Positions 50,000 through 61,470 of a DNA stretch of 64,000 bases are shown here, one piece after another (positions within the stretch are counted from its first letter, which is position 1; each line of letters opens with the position of its first letter). The DNA lies in contig CM059584.1 in NCBI GenBank assembly GCA_030407085.1, positions 139,490,001 through 139,554,000 on the forward strand, in the 5' to 3' direction. Origin of the DNA: Trichopria drosophilae. Taxonomy: Eukaryota; Arthropoda; Insecta; Hymenoptera; Diapriidae. Under the pieces are notes generated by a model, which did not search any database, was not told the DNA's origin, and worked only from the letters and a program-made list of their open reading frames with translations. The translations under genes were made by a program, and so were the position numbers.

Positions 50000-50762
50000 G
50001 TAGGGGAAGTAGGGGCAAAGTGGGATACGGGGCAAAGTGGGATATTGGCGTTTCGCTGTATTAGAACATTTCCTATGTGTCTGTTTGCATTGTTTATTTA
50101 CAAAAGAGTTATCGTAATACAAATTTTGAAACATATTTCAGATTCCATTCAGTATTTACCAACCGCTCGAACATGACCTAGGAAGTCGAAGTCAATTTGT
50201 AAATTCATAGATATTTTCAATCGATTAGTAAGTATCAATAAAGTAAGCGTAATTAAAATCTGAATTGGATGACTTAATAGTCTTCTCTTATACTCAATTT
50301 TCGTTTTTTATTTGTTTCATTTGAGGTTGAGGATGATTTTTTACGACGTGTTTAAAAAAATTCTATTTTAGGGCAAAGTGGGATGTATTCCGTTTTGATT
50401 TAGGTTCACAGAGATAAGTAAGAACTCCCTTTCCCTCTCTCTCTCTCTCTTTCTCCCTTCCTCTCTCTCGCTCCTCTCTCCCTCCCTCCTCTCTTTCTCT
50501 CTCTCTGTCAAACCTTTCCAGAAATAATTTTAACAACCCGTCCCACTTTGCCCCTAGATTTTCAGATTTCTCAAAAAAATGTTTTTTCGTAAAATTGAAA
50601 TTTGAGATATTAAACAGATACTTTTTTTTAAATGCGTTTCATAATAAGTTAGTTGAGGACCTAAATAAGGGTTTCTAAACCACACCTAACCATTCTTATG
50701 CCCCATATTTTTTGTATACAAGTTTTTCCAAAACCATCCCACTTTGTCCCTACTTCCCCTAC
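50000..50762. mobile_element. Foldback element with GGGGCAAAGTGGGAT ends, 763 bp
   Basis: The left end GTAGGGGAAGTAGGGGCAAA and the complement of the right end GTAGGGGAAGTAGGGACAAA differ at one base. Further copies of GGGCAAAGTGGGAT lie inside in both orientations (50028, 50371, 50536). A polypyrimidine tract occupies 50425-50506. No open frame suggests a transposase. The internal copies suggest nested or repeated insertions. Confidence 0.7.
50425..50506. repeat. Polypyrimidine (CT)n-rich tract
   Basis: A run of about 82 bases is pure C/T except for one G at 50470, rich in CTCTCT and CCCT. It is capable of triplex formation in principle. Confidence 0.85.
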
Positions 50763-51960
50763 ATAGTCGAAGTGGTTAATGAAACAATCGATAGATGACA
50801 CTATATGTTGAACAAAAATACCTCTTAATGTCTGGGCATAGTTTTTTACTAATTCAGATTTAGAAAATACAATACAACAAAACAATACAAATAACGTTCG
50901 ATTGAATAATTTTTTTATTTCGAACATCTAAGTACCTTATATTTCCAATACTGTTACAGTAACCCGTATACGTCTATCGCTAGCACGATGTTTTGTACTG
51001 CCGCAGGCAACGTTGAAAATATGCGAACCGACCCTTGCTAAAACACTAATACGAACTTATACGTATATTTTTTTCACTGATCGGCTACAAACACATACAC
51101 ACGCATCGGAGAAAATACACAAGCCGAAAAGGCACATAAACCGCACACTTGAACAGGCATCTCTGCCACCCTGGTGTATACGGTATTCCACGTAATGTGC
51201 CGTCCGTGCCGTGCCGCCTCCATAGACGTCACTTGAAGCCATTTTTCCCCATTATTTCATCTGTATTTTCAGTTCCTTTCTTGTTACATAGCACCGACCG
51301 GGATACTATACGGATGCTGCCACGTGACTGTTCCTTTTCTTATCGCAAACGCCGCATTTGCGAGTACTTCGAAGAATTTCTTAAAAAACTGCTCCGTCCC
51401 AAAGTAAATTGTGTTTTAAACACTCAAATATTCCACGTTATCTGTTCCGAGCACGCCGGTCTTTAATACATGTTCCAAATAACGAGGGCGTTGTTCAATA
51501 TGCTGATAATATTTGTGTACACAGATTAGATATAAGTTTCTGGTGAAGAAGAGTCGAGCTTAAGGGTTTTGACAAGTTTTAATCTCGACAAGATAGCAAA
51601 TTTGGAAGACTCCCTAAATTAAACATAATTGTTTATAAATAGACTATTTTTTGCTTTAAGATTCTCCTTAACTTTAAATAAATGAATCATTCAGTAGAAC
51701 TTGCCGTAGTATCGACTATTTCCGGCGTATACATATACAATATCCCTTTACCAAATATATAGGAAGGAATCTACCTTGCCGACAATTCACCATGGTTACC
51801 TGACTTTCCGCTAGGTGGAAAAAACATTACGCCGCCTAATTGCAATAGACTGAAATCGAAAAGTCCGTAATACCATAGGTTCGATGGCTTGATGTCAGTG
51901 GGATACAAATAGCTGTGGAATTATAAATAATAATAGAGAATAACGTTTCTTACACTGTGA
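50763..51960. other. Non-coding with GC-elevated island at 50.9-51.5 kb
   Basis: The island has open frames on both strands (51013-51466) with no recognisable product. TTTCCGCTAGGTG at 51806 is shared with 37486. Confidence 0.3.
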
Positions 51961-52020
51961 ACGAAACTGCTATTTTTGTCCCTATAGCGAGGGAGCAAAA
52001 TAGCACTTTTTCAGACTATG
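51961..52020. repeat. Copy of the TATTTTGCTCCCTATATCGCG-type palindromic repeat
   Basis: CTGCTATTTTTGTCCCTATA is followed by GCGAGGGAGCAAAATAGCAC: the halves pair imperfectly, and the block matches the tandem pair at 61471-61760. Confidence 0.6.
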
Positions 52021-52189
52021 GATCAAAATAAGTACAGAACAGTACTAACTACCTTTTCTTCTGCATACAACGTTTTTACATTTAGTTCATTCGAATATGT
52101 CTTTAAAAGAAAGTATATTCCTCCCTCCGTAATTGTTAACGGTCGGGCCGTATTTCTCCTAATGCCCTCATTTATTACCCGCCATTCCC

Positions 52190-52330
52190 ATCCTTACTTC
52201 CCCGGTTACCATCCGAAATCCCCGACGACAAAATCATGGCGACAAAATCCGCGAATTAAAGATCCCCTACCACTAAAATACCCAAGTTCAAAATCCCCTA
52301 CCACTAAACCCCCGAATTCAGAATCCCCTT
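52190..52330. repeat. Short tandem of AAATCCCC words
   Basis: AAATCCCCKACNACNAAA-type words recur at about 52217, 52257, 52294 and 52325. Their complements (GGGGATTATAGG, GAGGATTTTGACTTCGGGGA) appear at 52677-52715, beyond the telomere-type tract. The 128-codon plus frame at 52018-52404 runs through it, giving a Ser/Pro/Lys-rich peptide, probably a by-product of the repeat. Confidence 0.5.
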
Positions 52331-52497
52331 CTTCATTCAAATCACCCTTCAAAACATCTACTTTTATTTTAACTAAGTTACCTCAGTCCAAGGTGGAAGT
52401 ATAAAGGTGTAGCGTTCTCGACCAATAAGCGTCCCACCAACGATCAACCAAAGTGGTGGAAGATTACACTATCCCACAGCATAGAAAAGCTATCATA

Positions 52498-52574
52498 CCT
52501 AACCTAACCTAACATAACCTAACCTAACCTAACCTAACCTAACCTAACCTAACCTAACCTATCCTAACCTAACC
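52498..52574. repeat. Interstitial insect telomere-type repeat (CCTAA)n
   Basis: About 15 CCTAA units occur in tandem with a few variants (CATAA, CCTAT). (TTAGG)n is the ancestral insect telomere unit. Its internal position, short length and the unique sequence on both sides argue for an interstitial insertion or break-repair scar rather than a chromosome end. Confidence 0.85.
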
Positions 52575-52671
52575 TTATAATATATTTTAATTCTAAATAC
52601 AAAATAAACAATATCAACTTTTAATACAGCTTCAATTGTAAATTCAGAGTTTTTTGTGGAAAGGGAATTTG

Positions 52672-52972
52672 AAGTCGGGGATTATAGGAGTAGAGGATTT
52701 TGACTTCGGGGATTTCGAGCGGTCACCAATTCCCCTTCCCCATTTATGAAATAGTTAATAGAACATACGTGCGCATGCGCGAGTTTGTTTTTCATCTTAC
52801 GATGCACCTAGAAGGGGAACCTGGACAGCAATTAAGGAATATTTTGGAACTACAATTGAGGATAAAATTAGGTAGACAACTATCATGGAGGGAAATAATT
52901 ATGGAGGGAGGTCTGTATATCCAGGGGCTGGTTACTCCATTATTTTTCAAATACAGTTATCGAAAATTCTAA
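52672..52972. other. Inverted AAATCCCC words and a 90-codon frame
   Basis: GAAGTCGGGGATTATAGGAG and a second GACTTCGGGGATTTCG are complements of the AAATCCCC words left of the telomere-type tract. A 90-codon plus frame (52700-52972) has unrecognised, moderately coding-like composition, with RNILELQLRIKLGRQL in its middle. No splice or promoter support. Confidence 0.2.
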
Positions 52973-55070
52973 GAAAATAGTAATATTTACTGATTCATAT
53001 AAGTTTTTAATAACATTTTACACTTTGCTTTAGACTGAAGATCTTTTGTGACTTCAGTGGTCATACAATAAAGATTTCCATACATTATATCCACCTCTTT
53101 CATCAGAAACCGTTACAAGAAAATGACAGTTTTTCTGAAAATATACAAATATATCACAAAAAACGACATAAGCAGTGAAAAAGGAACTACCGCTGTCAAT
53201 TGTTGAGCACTCGAGAGTGATAAAAACTAGGGACAAAACAAGTCTCGCGTTTTCCAGCATCCGCTACTACCGATCGTAAGCCCAGTTGACTGTGAGATCC
53301 TCAAGAATATTTTCCCGATTCAGCATTGTTTTCTTAAGTCACGTCGAACGGTATTTGCAGTACGGAATGCAAAAAGCTCGCCCGAGTCTCAGTGTCGAGA
53401 TCGAATTACATCGCCCGCAGTCCCGACGTGTTCGGCAAATTCTAACGGGGAGGCTGGAGGAGATAACAGGAGGCGCAATGGGAAATAATAGGGGGGTCAG
53501 CTGTGTAGGGCGGATGTCATCAACAGCTCCGGGGTAAAAACCACCCCTTCTAGAGCCCCAACGGCATAACTCACACACACACATACACCTGCAGAATCCC
53601 ACGTTTAGCAATGTTCCGGACAACTAGGGCGCATCCCCTAACTAAAATATTTACTCACCGCGAGACTCTACATGATTTGGTTAAACGATTGGCAGGATAG
53701 GCCCGAATGGTCCATCATTAACCGAACAATGAGGGATCAGCTGTCTTTGAATTTACAGGAAATTGAATTCGAAACTAATAACGCCGAAATTGAAGAAAAC
53801 AACTTTTGACTTATTAGTAAATAAAACTGCTAAAAAGTTTCGATAAATTTAATAATAGTAATAACAAATGAAAATCCGAGAAAATTTCATCCAAAAAACG
53901 GATTTATTAAAAGATTGTTTCATCATATGACTTTCTTATAGTATTTAACATTTTGAAAATCACCCGGGAAATAGTTCCCTGCAAGATCTAGAAAGTCCAA
54001 AAAATGGATGAAACTTTCAGCGATGTAACTTTTGTTCCAGACGGTGTTAAACAAAATTGAAATAAGTCAATAGTTTCCGACCTCCTCTTTCAAATTCCAC
54101 GGTCAGAATCGGCCAGCAGATTCAAAGAGAAAAGTTATGAACTTTTATCCGACAAAAAATACCGATTTTTTCAATGGTTTTTGCAAAATTCTCGTTTTTT
54201 GACATTGAAAAAGGGGATACTGAACATTATAAAAGGTACCGCCTTCTCAAAATGTCGGCTTAAAGATGGCAAACGTTCTGTAGAATTTGCGACAAATTTC
54301 GTAACTCAAAATATACTTCATTTTAAATCAATACATTATTTGTCGACCGTTTTATATATAATATTGTTTAAATAGTTTTGGTATGTATCGGTCATTAGTT
54401 ATTTTCAATAAATATTAAAGATGGGAGAACAAATTTAATTAAAATGAAAAAATATAGAATAACAAAGGAATTAAAAAAGCGTGTATGTGTAAGAGTCAAG
54501 TGGAGGGCAACAGATTTTACTATATAAACAAAATGAAGCAGGGGTCTAAATGGAGGAAAGAAAATTTTCAACTTGACATTTCTACTTTGATTTGAGTCCT
54601 CTTCAGAAAATATAGAAAAAGACGACGCGATTCTGCTGTATTTATACTATAACACAGATTATAAGGTTATACATGTATTAGTGTAGTACTATGAATATAG
54701 GAACCGTTATTTATGAGCATATACATGTTAATTATTATTTTACCAAGATTAGAGAAATGTATGGTAAATTTCTGGTAATTTCTACACTTCAAATCTCATA
54801 TTGACTGTATTGTTCTCTTTTTTATATAGTAGTTTTCAAGGTGCCCTAGTTTTCTCCGGTTTTTTTCCTTTGCAAGAATTTTTGTCTTGGTATAGTCGAA
54901 ATCATAATATAATACTCAAAATATAAACATTTTCGCCCTCCCGGGCAAAGTGGCTTAAAACTTAATGAAATTTAAGCTTTCCCACAAAAAAAAATGGAAA
55001 ATACATTCGTAAACTGGATCAAACGCATTAGCAAAAACTACCTTGTAATTAGTGAACACGTAACCAGCTA
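52973..55070. other. Non-coding; GC-elevated at 53.26-53.64 kb
   Basis: The GC-richer part has frames on both strands and a short (AC)n at 53571-53589, with no recognised product. Around 54540-54610 a copy of the GTCCTCTTCAGAAAA repeat is related to the one at 41570-41630. Confidence 0.35.
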
Positions 55071-56090
55071 ATAATCGAGATATTTCAGTGACGAGGAAAA
55101 CGAGTAGATTACGTGCCAGGATGATGAGATCTGCAGGTAAATAAGCTGATTTAATTTGGCCAATTGGAAGTTTCCTCCAAACTCAGAAATTTCCTACGTA
55201 GTTCAGCTTCACTTAGACTATATGTTACGTCAAATTTGCAGATACGCGTGCTCTATCCGAACCGGATAAACGGATTACCATTGACAAGTCCGCCTCTGAT
55301 TTGCTCACGAAGGGAAAGCGGTCGTTGCGTAGCCCTGGGCGGATTTTCCTAACTGAGGGAAGTGGATTACCGATACGCAATCTATTGTGACGAGATTTCC
55401 CAGCCGTCTATTCAGGGAAGCTCTACCCAACGACGCGTTTCGCATCTTTTTCATTACGTGCACTTAACGTTCGATATCCTCCTCTCGTCTTCCGGAATAC
55501 CATTTTAACCCGATTCTGAGTAATTTTCCAATGTTGCCCGATTAAGAATTTTCCCTTTTCAAAAAATTTCTTATGGAGAATGTTTAAGATCGGGTGAAAA
55601 ACGTCAGTCTTTGAGAAACCTGTAGCATTCATGCCCCACTTAATTGCACAGGCCGACAAAAAAATATGCACCATCAATTTTTATTTACGGTAAGGTGGTC
55701 TGGAGAACCTCTTTGGAGAACCGTAACAAATATTTAATTTTTGTTTCTAAACTGACCGCCATGACCCTGATTTTTTCGTGACCCCGAGTTGACGATCTCA
55801 CCTGATCATCGAGGGTTCGCTAACGAGACAGTTATTTGCTGCAATTGATAGCTGGACTCGAAGTTTGCCGTGGCCTTATCAGTCGGAAACTCCCCTAATT
55901 CGCTAGTGAACGGCGATACTCTGAATAAACATAGAACCGTAAATCGGATCGTGTGCCACCAAACGCATTATGGCATTAGGAACAAGTCACTCGAATGCTG
56001 CACTGCGACGGGACATAAATCGGGGAATTAACAAACGGATGATGTTGCGGGATGTTAATCATGCGTGCGAGATTACAAATCTGCCCAGCT
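55071..56090. other. Two GC-elevated blocks, candidate regulatory DNA
   Basis: 55080-55470 and 55780-56090 are GC- and CpG-elevated but carry no recognisable frame; the longest (55423-55677, minus) is 84 codons. Candidate conserved non-coding elements. Confidence 0.25.
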
Positions 56091-56479
56091 ATATTTCAAG
56101 TGCAATCCATCAAAATTAAAAAATCCAGAAATTGACCAAATTTTATCAGAAGTGGGATTTAATAAGTCATCTGATGATTAGAACGCTGGAGGTTTCTGTT
56201 GGAAAGTGTTAACATTACAATCCAAAATTGTATATTTGTTCGAAAATAGGTGTAAAACTGACAGCCGGGGTAAAGTTCCACCGGGTAAAGTAGATAAAGG
56301 TCAAGAAACGAACGACGTATCCGTGGATGTAATATAGTGATATTGGCCGATCGTGTGGACATTGCGACAACAAAAACAAACGATGGTTTGCCTTGTTAGA
56401 ATTAATGACTCAGACTGAACTTTGAATTGGAAATAATTCCAAAGAGTGTAAGAGATGTAAATTTTATTAGAAACTACCC

Positions 56480-56595
56480 TAGACAATATCTTCTAACCTA
56501 ACCAAGTCATTCCTTCATCTGACGTATCCCCACCTAACCTAACACGAGTTTACCTAACATAAACAAGCATATTGCCACCAAACCTAACCTAACAG
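56480..56595. repeat. Scattered CCTAACC words
   Basis: CTAACCTAACC, CACCTAACCTAACAC and AAACCTAACCTAAC occur within 115 bp, separated by other sequence. Loosely related to the (CCTAA)n tract at 52498. Confidence 0.5.
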
Positions 56596-56859
56596 CATTA
56601 CATAATAATGTATACATGAAAAGAGACCACGTATCTTTCGAAACTTATATATTTGTTATTTTCTGGATTCTAAAATATTAACATTAGACTTTTAAGCCAG
56701 TTTTCAGCACAGAAGTGGTCGGAGCACTTTTGCAATTACCAGTTTATATCCCCAGAGACATTAAACGCTTCCGGTACCCACGGGGTAAAATTCGAAAATG
56801 AGAATTTCTCTTGGAAAAGTGGTTGGCCAAGTGTTTACAGAGGTACATTTCAAGTTTCT

Positions 56860-57350
56860 GAGTTTACTGCGTCATCGTCCGCAGACAGGCATCAACGACG
56901 TAAACACAAGTTGTTTCTCGGACACAATTATACCGACGTCCAAAATGCCACGATCCAACTGAGCGTCCCTTTGCGGTTATCCGGCGGATTCCCAAGTTCT
57001 CTCGTTGCAAAGTTTGATCCGTCAACTTGAACCAGGGCCACCCACCGCCTCGGGGGCCTAAGAGCCATAAACCTTGGTAACGTCGTCGACGACGACGTCC
57101 CAGAACTAACGGTGTACATGCCGGGTCTCGACTACATTATGAGGCTTATCCTTCTCATTATGCGTCCGAATGATCGCGCATCCAAAGCTCATCCAGAATC
57201 CACGCTCCAGCGGTTGCATTATTCTCCTAGTCTTCCCCAAGGTTTCGACGGAATGGGCGTCCCTCGTGCCGATGTTTTATCATCAAAGCGATATTTCGAA
57301 GATTCGCCGAAGCAAACACACGAGGGAGGTTTGACCGTAAAACCTAAATT
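56860..57350. other. GC-elevated island, candidate regulatory element
   Basis: GC near 50% with a CGTCGTCGACGACGACG palindrome-like run at about 57081, and TAAGAGCCATAAA at 57058 shared with 31799. Frames on both strands (56928-57119 minus, 57112-57402 plus) have no recognised domain. An exon cannot be excluded. Confidence 0.25.
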
Positions 57351-57402
57351 AACTGCCTTTATATTATTTCCAGAAAAAAATATCCCCCGAGCAATGAAAT
57401 GA

Positions 57403-58345
57403 ACCGATGTTATTATTGGGATAAAATTGAATGCCAAGATGTGTTTGTTTATTTGTACAAGAAAATTATATGGAATGTCCTTAAAATCTAATATTACCGA
57501 TTATGGTATCAAAAAGTAAGATTTTGTGGCTTGCGAGCGTTGTACAATGGTAATGGCATCTCACTATCGTATAATAAAAAATACTAATACTGAGATCAAC
57601 AAGTTTTTTCGCAATAATTGTCAGTACTGGTTAATTACTGATCGACTCTAGCAATCAGCATTAGACAGTGTTCCCGGATAGTATTGGGTCACTACTGATT
57701 CACTATTGACGACCAGTAATTCACTCAATGCAATAAAAATATGGTGTACCAAAAAATAAAACACTCCAGGAACTTTTATGGACCGGGCACAAGTTGTAAG
57801 TAAAAATTCTGACGTTTATACATATATTATATGTATCTACTTTGTTGGTTGACCAGAGAGGTGAACTCCTCAAGCCACAGTGAATAAATAAATAAATAAA
57901 TAAATAAAACTTATCAATTTTTATAGAAGAAGATAAAATTTTAAAAAATATTATAAAAATAATTGTGAAATGTGATTGGTGTATTTAAATTAAACTTGGA
58001 TAAGGTCATCATTTCTTGAAGACGAAATTAATAATAAAAAACAGGCTTTAATAATATGAATTAATATAAAAATCGAAAATTAAACAACTTCATTAATAAA
58101 CAATATAATAATACTGCAAACGTAATATAAAATTTTAAAAAGTTAACAACGATTTATTACGTCGTCGACAACATCAGATCTTGAAAATAGATGGCCCAGT
58201 AGATATAAAATTATTAAATGTTAATGTCTAAAATCTTTTCTGGATTTTTCTGCTGATCTCTTTGTGAACACGCAATAAGCCTTTGGATTCAACGTATGGA
58301 CCTTAAAAATATTGAAAGAAATAAGTGTAAAAAGGCCCGAGGGAT
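57403..58345. other. Non-coding, AT-rich, with (AAAT)n
   Basis: TACTG/CAGTA words recur at 57580-57720. A stretch at 57533-57575 recalls a tRNA 5' half but is not completed. An (AAAT)n microsatellite lies at 57883-57908. Confidence 0.4.
57883..57908. repeat. (AAAT)n microsatellite
   Basis: About six AATA units in tandem. Confidence 0.9.
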
Positions 58346-58357
58346 TCGAAATATCTC

Positions 58358-58525
58358 TCACGGCGCTCTTCCTATCTGGGCAGGCTTTCCTTTAATATCG
58401 GGATAAACGACTGGCTTTGGTTCAACGAATACGGAAATCCCTAAGGTAAATGTCTTTTTCCTTTCCTTAGTTTGTCCATCGATCGTGCCCTGAATTTCAA
58501 CGGCACTATACTTTTCATCCACCAT
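58358..58525 (-). CDS. Candidate 55-codon open frame with coding-like composition
   Basis: On the minus strand ATG at 58525 opens a frame of 55 residues ending in TGA at 58358. The peptide begins MVDEKYSAVEIQGTIDGQTK and ends VVYPDIKGKPAQIGRAP. The alternating hydrophilic and beta-prone residues and the balanced codon use are unlike the AT-rich chance frames around it, and GC is raised only over this stretch. The sequence at the end, GCGCC|GTGAGA, would also serve as a splice donor, so it may be an internal exon whose stop is intronic. I found no clean acceptor: a good one at about 58612 (CCACCTTAG) is followed by an in-frame TAA. Family unknown. Confidence 0.3.
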   Translation of the reverse strand: MVDEKYSAVEIQGTIDGQTKERKKTFTLGISVFVEPKPVVYPDIKGKPAQIGRAP

Positions 58526-58779
58526 AATAATCAAATATAGATGCAATTCATTAAAAGAAATTTCAAATCCTTAGTTTCTGTTGTACTCCATGGAAAGCAT
58601 TAATAACTAAGGTGGATACAGGGGCAGAGAATGATTTTTGTATTGACGTTTGAAAATGTCTCAAAAAAAATGTCGAACGATTTATAATTAATTCGTATGT
58701 CTCGATTAAAGGTATATTGGAAATCCACTTTCAGAGGACGGGAAATCCAGTATACCGACTTACAAAAACGAAGTCCGTA

Positions 58780-60620
58780 TTCCAAAATTTAGAATGGCGG
58801 AGGAATTTTTCAATAAATGATTGAATCAACCATTTTGAAATCACCATTATGGACGGCTTCATTTCTTTAAAGGTTTGAATGACCAACTTCAAGTCATTAT
58901 CCAACTTATTCTCATCGACATTAAATGCCGTTTACCGTTTCAATGATTACCAACTCAATCACATCAACAATTTTAGATCCGCCATTTTTAATTAAAAAAC
59001 TTAAAATTTAACATTTGTATTACCTCTTTAATATTAAATCTGCTTAAAGAATCTGTAAACCAATATTTTCTATTTTATTACCGTATAACAAAATGACGCT
59101 CGATGTGACGAAATATTCGTGGGTTTTTCAAAATTACACTACATCGGGCACGGAGATATGCTGGAATAAAACTCGTTACTGGCGATTTTTGGGCTTGTTG
59201 ATTTCCAACTTATTAGTTTAGTCAAGATAACGGACCCAAAGAATTAGCGCTGTTTTTTGAGTTGCTAATAACGAATTTGTGATCAGATTATCAAAATTCA
59301 AAATGGCGGCGTAAAAATTACGGTCACCGCCACTGGATGTTTTTTTCGGGTAAATTTTTGGTGCGAGAAACTGTACAATTTAAATGACACAAGAGACACT
59401 TTTTCATGGCAGTTTTGCATATAATTCGTTGACATTTTTTTCATTTGCATAAAAAATTTTAGAAATGGTGACCGTAATTTTGACCGGGGAACAAAGTTCC
59501 GAAAATCAAAACCCCGAAAAGCTAAAATTTCAATATTGCGCGAGTCCAAGGTATGTTAATTTGCTTTCTTTTTCCCAAATTTTCAAAGACAAAGTAAAGA
59601 AAATCACCATGCCGTCATTTTTAAGACGAGATTTTTAATGTTAATAATTTGAACATAAATCCGTTATTAGCAACCTAAAATCGTGTAATTGTATCCTTCA
59701 TCTTGAATGTCGAAAATCTGACCATAAAGTTGGAATTTTGTTCAAATGAATGGCTTTCGTGTCATGTAGTTTAATGTACAAATATTTCGTCGTATCGACA
59801 TCCATTTTGCCAATAAGACAATAAAATAAAAATGTGGGTTTATAGCAAACATATCAAGTAGACGTTTATAACGCGTTTTATGTCAATAAAAATGTTTTCA
59901 AACAAATAATTGCTATGAGAAAGGAAACAAAAATTGTAGGGATATACTTTTTTTTAAATATTACTGCAAAAAATGCTGAAAATTGCGATTTTTAAAGTGC
60001 GTCTGTCAGACAATAAATTGCACACATTCCTAATTTTTTTCTTATTTGTTTCATATGAAAAATAAATGCTAAATTTGAGCGCATTTGGCGATTGATAGGA
60101 TTAAGTATCTAATACTGAATTTTCAGTCATGTAAAGTAATGATTTAAAAAAACTAAAATATTTTTTTAAACAATGTTTAATGAGAAATCTCATGGAAATG
60201 AAAAAAAAAAAGATATGTACTTTTTATTTTCACATTATTTGCAAATGACAAAAATATCTTGAAAAATAAAAAAAAATATTTCTTCGTATTAACTATTTTT
60301 TATTTTGTTTCTCAGACTTTTCTGAACAATTCCAATTAAAGTTGTGAAAAATTCAAATGGTGGATCCGATATAACAAACATAATTACTGAAATCAATACA
60401 AATCACTTCATTCATGGTACTTTTTTTAGGTTTTTTAGTCGCTGATTTCGGATTGTGGATCTGCCATTTTGAATTTTTCAAAACTAACATCAGATTTGGA
60501 CTTAATAATCCCAAAATCCGCTGGATAACAAGTTTAAAGTGATTTGATTCGTGTCAATCGATTGAATACCTTTGACGAAAAATCTTTATTAGCCATTTTT
60601 GAGCCTTCATTTTGACATTT
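58780..60620. repeat. Scattered YY1-motif repeats in AT-rich DNA
   Basis: AGAATGGCGGAGG (58791), CCGCCATTTTT (58979), TTCAAAATGGCGGCG (59296), AAATGGTGGATCC (60354) and CTGCCATTTTGAA (60461) occur, with GCTGATTTCGGATT at 60441. An exact inverted pair, AAAATTACGGTCACC and GGTGACCGTAATTTT, brackets 59313-59482. No gene is supported. Confidence 0.45.
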
Positions 60621-61470
60621 ATTTTTTTACAATAACTTTATCTTCTAGCCTATAAATTTTTTGTGTCATATTTATAAATATCTCAGGTATTCTAATATGA
60701 AAAATGATAGAAAATAACGATAATTAAAATAAAAAATAAAAAATTCCTTATTTTTTTTATAAATGGTTGTAATTTTTTCATTTTTAAATTTGCGGCATTT
60801 TTCGGTTCACCGTTCGAAAAAGCGTGGTTTGGGCATTAAAAAATATCAATATCTTAGGTATTTATTGTAAGAGTGTTAAGTTTTATTGTTCAGTGAATTT
60901 ACTTTTTAACTTTTTAACTTCGTTTTTCTATTTTCTTGTAAACTGTTTTTTTTCTTAGTCTTATTAGCATATTTGCTCTTGTATAACAAAAAAATAATAA
61001 TAATATCAAACTAGACATGTTTCGTAGGAAACACTATAAATAGGAAAAAATAATTAATTTAACGAATTTAAATAAAAAAAACAAAATTTTTCTATTTCAA
61101 AATGGGAAAATCCCTGTTCCTCAAAAACTTGTTGTAATGTTTGCTTTTTTCAATTTTTATCCGTTTTTGTGACTTAATTTCAATACATCAGAGTGAAGCC
61201 GATAGAGAAAGTAATAATTTTTTTTTTATAAAGTGAACAAGTTTTGTTTTTGAAGTAAAAAATACTGAAATTAAAAAATCCTCGCTAAACTTAGATTTCT
61301 TGTATTTTGAAGCGGATAAATTGCGATGTGTCCATGGAAAATTTGTCGAAAAATTTCTCGTTTTGAAAAAGAGACACCATTTTAAACGGAATGTAAAACG
61401 GCGAATAATTTTTCCTTCTAGTACTAAATAGTGCATATCATGAAAGAAAATGTTCTTTATCACTTTTGGA
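60621..61470. other. Non-coding, AT-rich
   Basis: Long A and T runs. The 119-codon minus frame at 61188-61547 has chance composition and runs into the 61471 repeat. Confidence 0.45.

Noticed and set aside
52018..52404. 128-codon Ser/Pro/Lys-rich frame
   Set aside because: It runs through an AAATCCCC tandem repeat that explains its composition; no start or splice support.
57533..57575. tRNA 5'-half-like GTACAATGGTAATGGCATCT
   Set aside because: No matching 3' half or B box follows.
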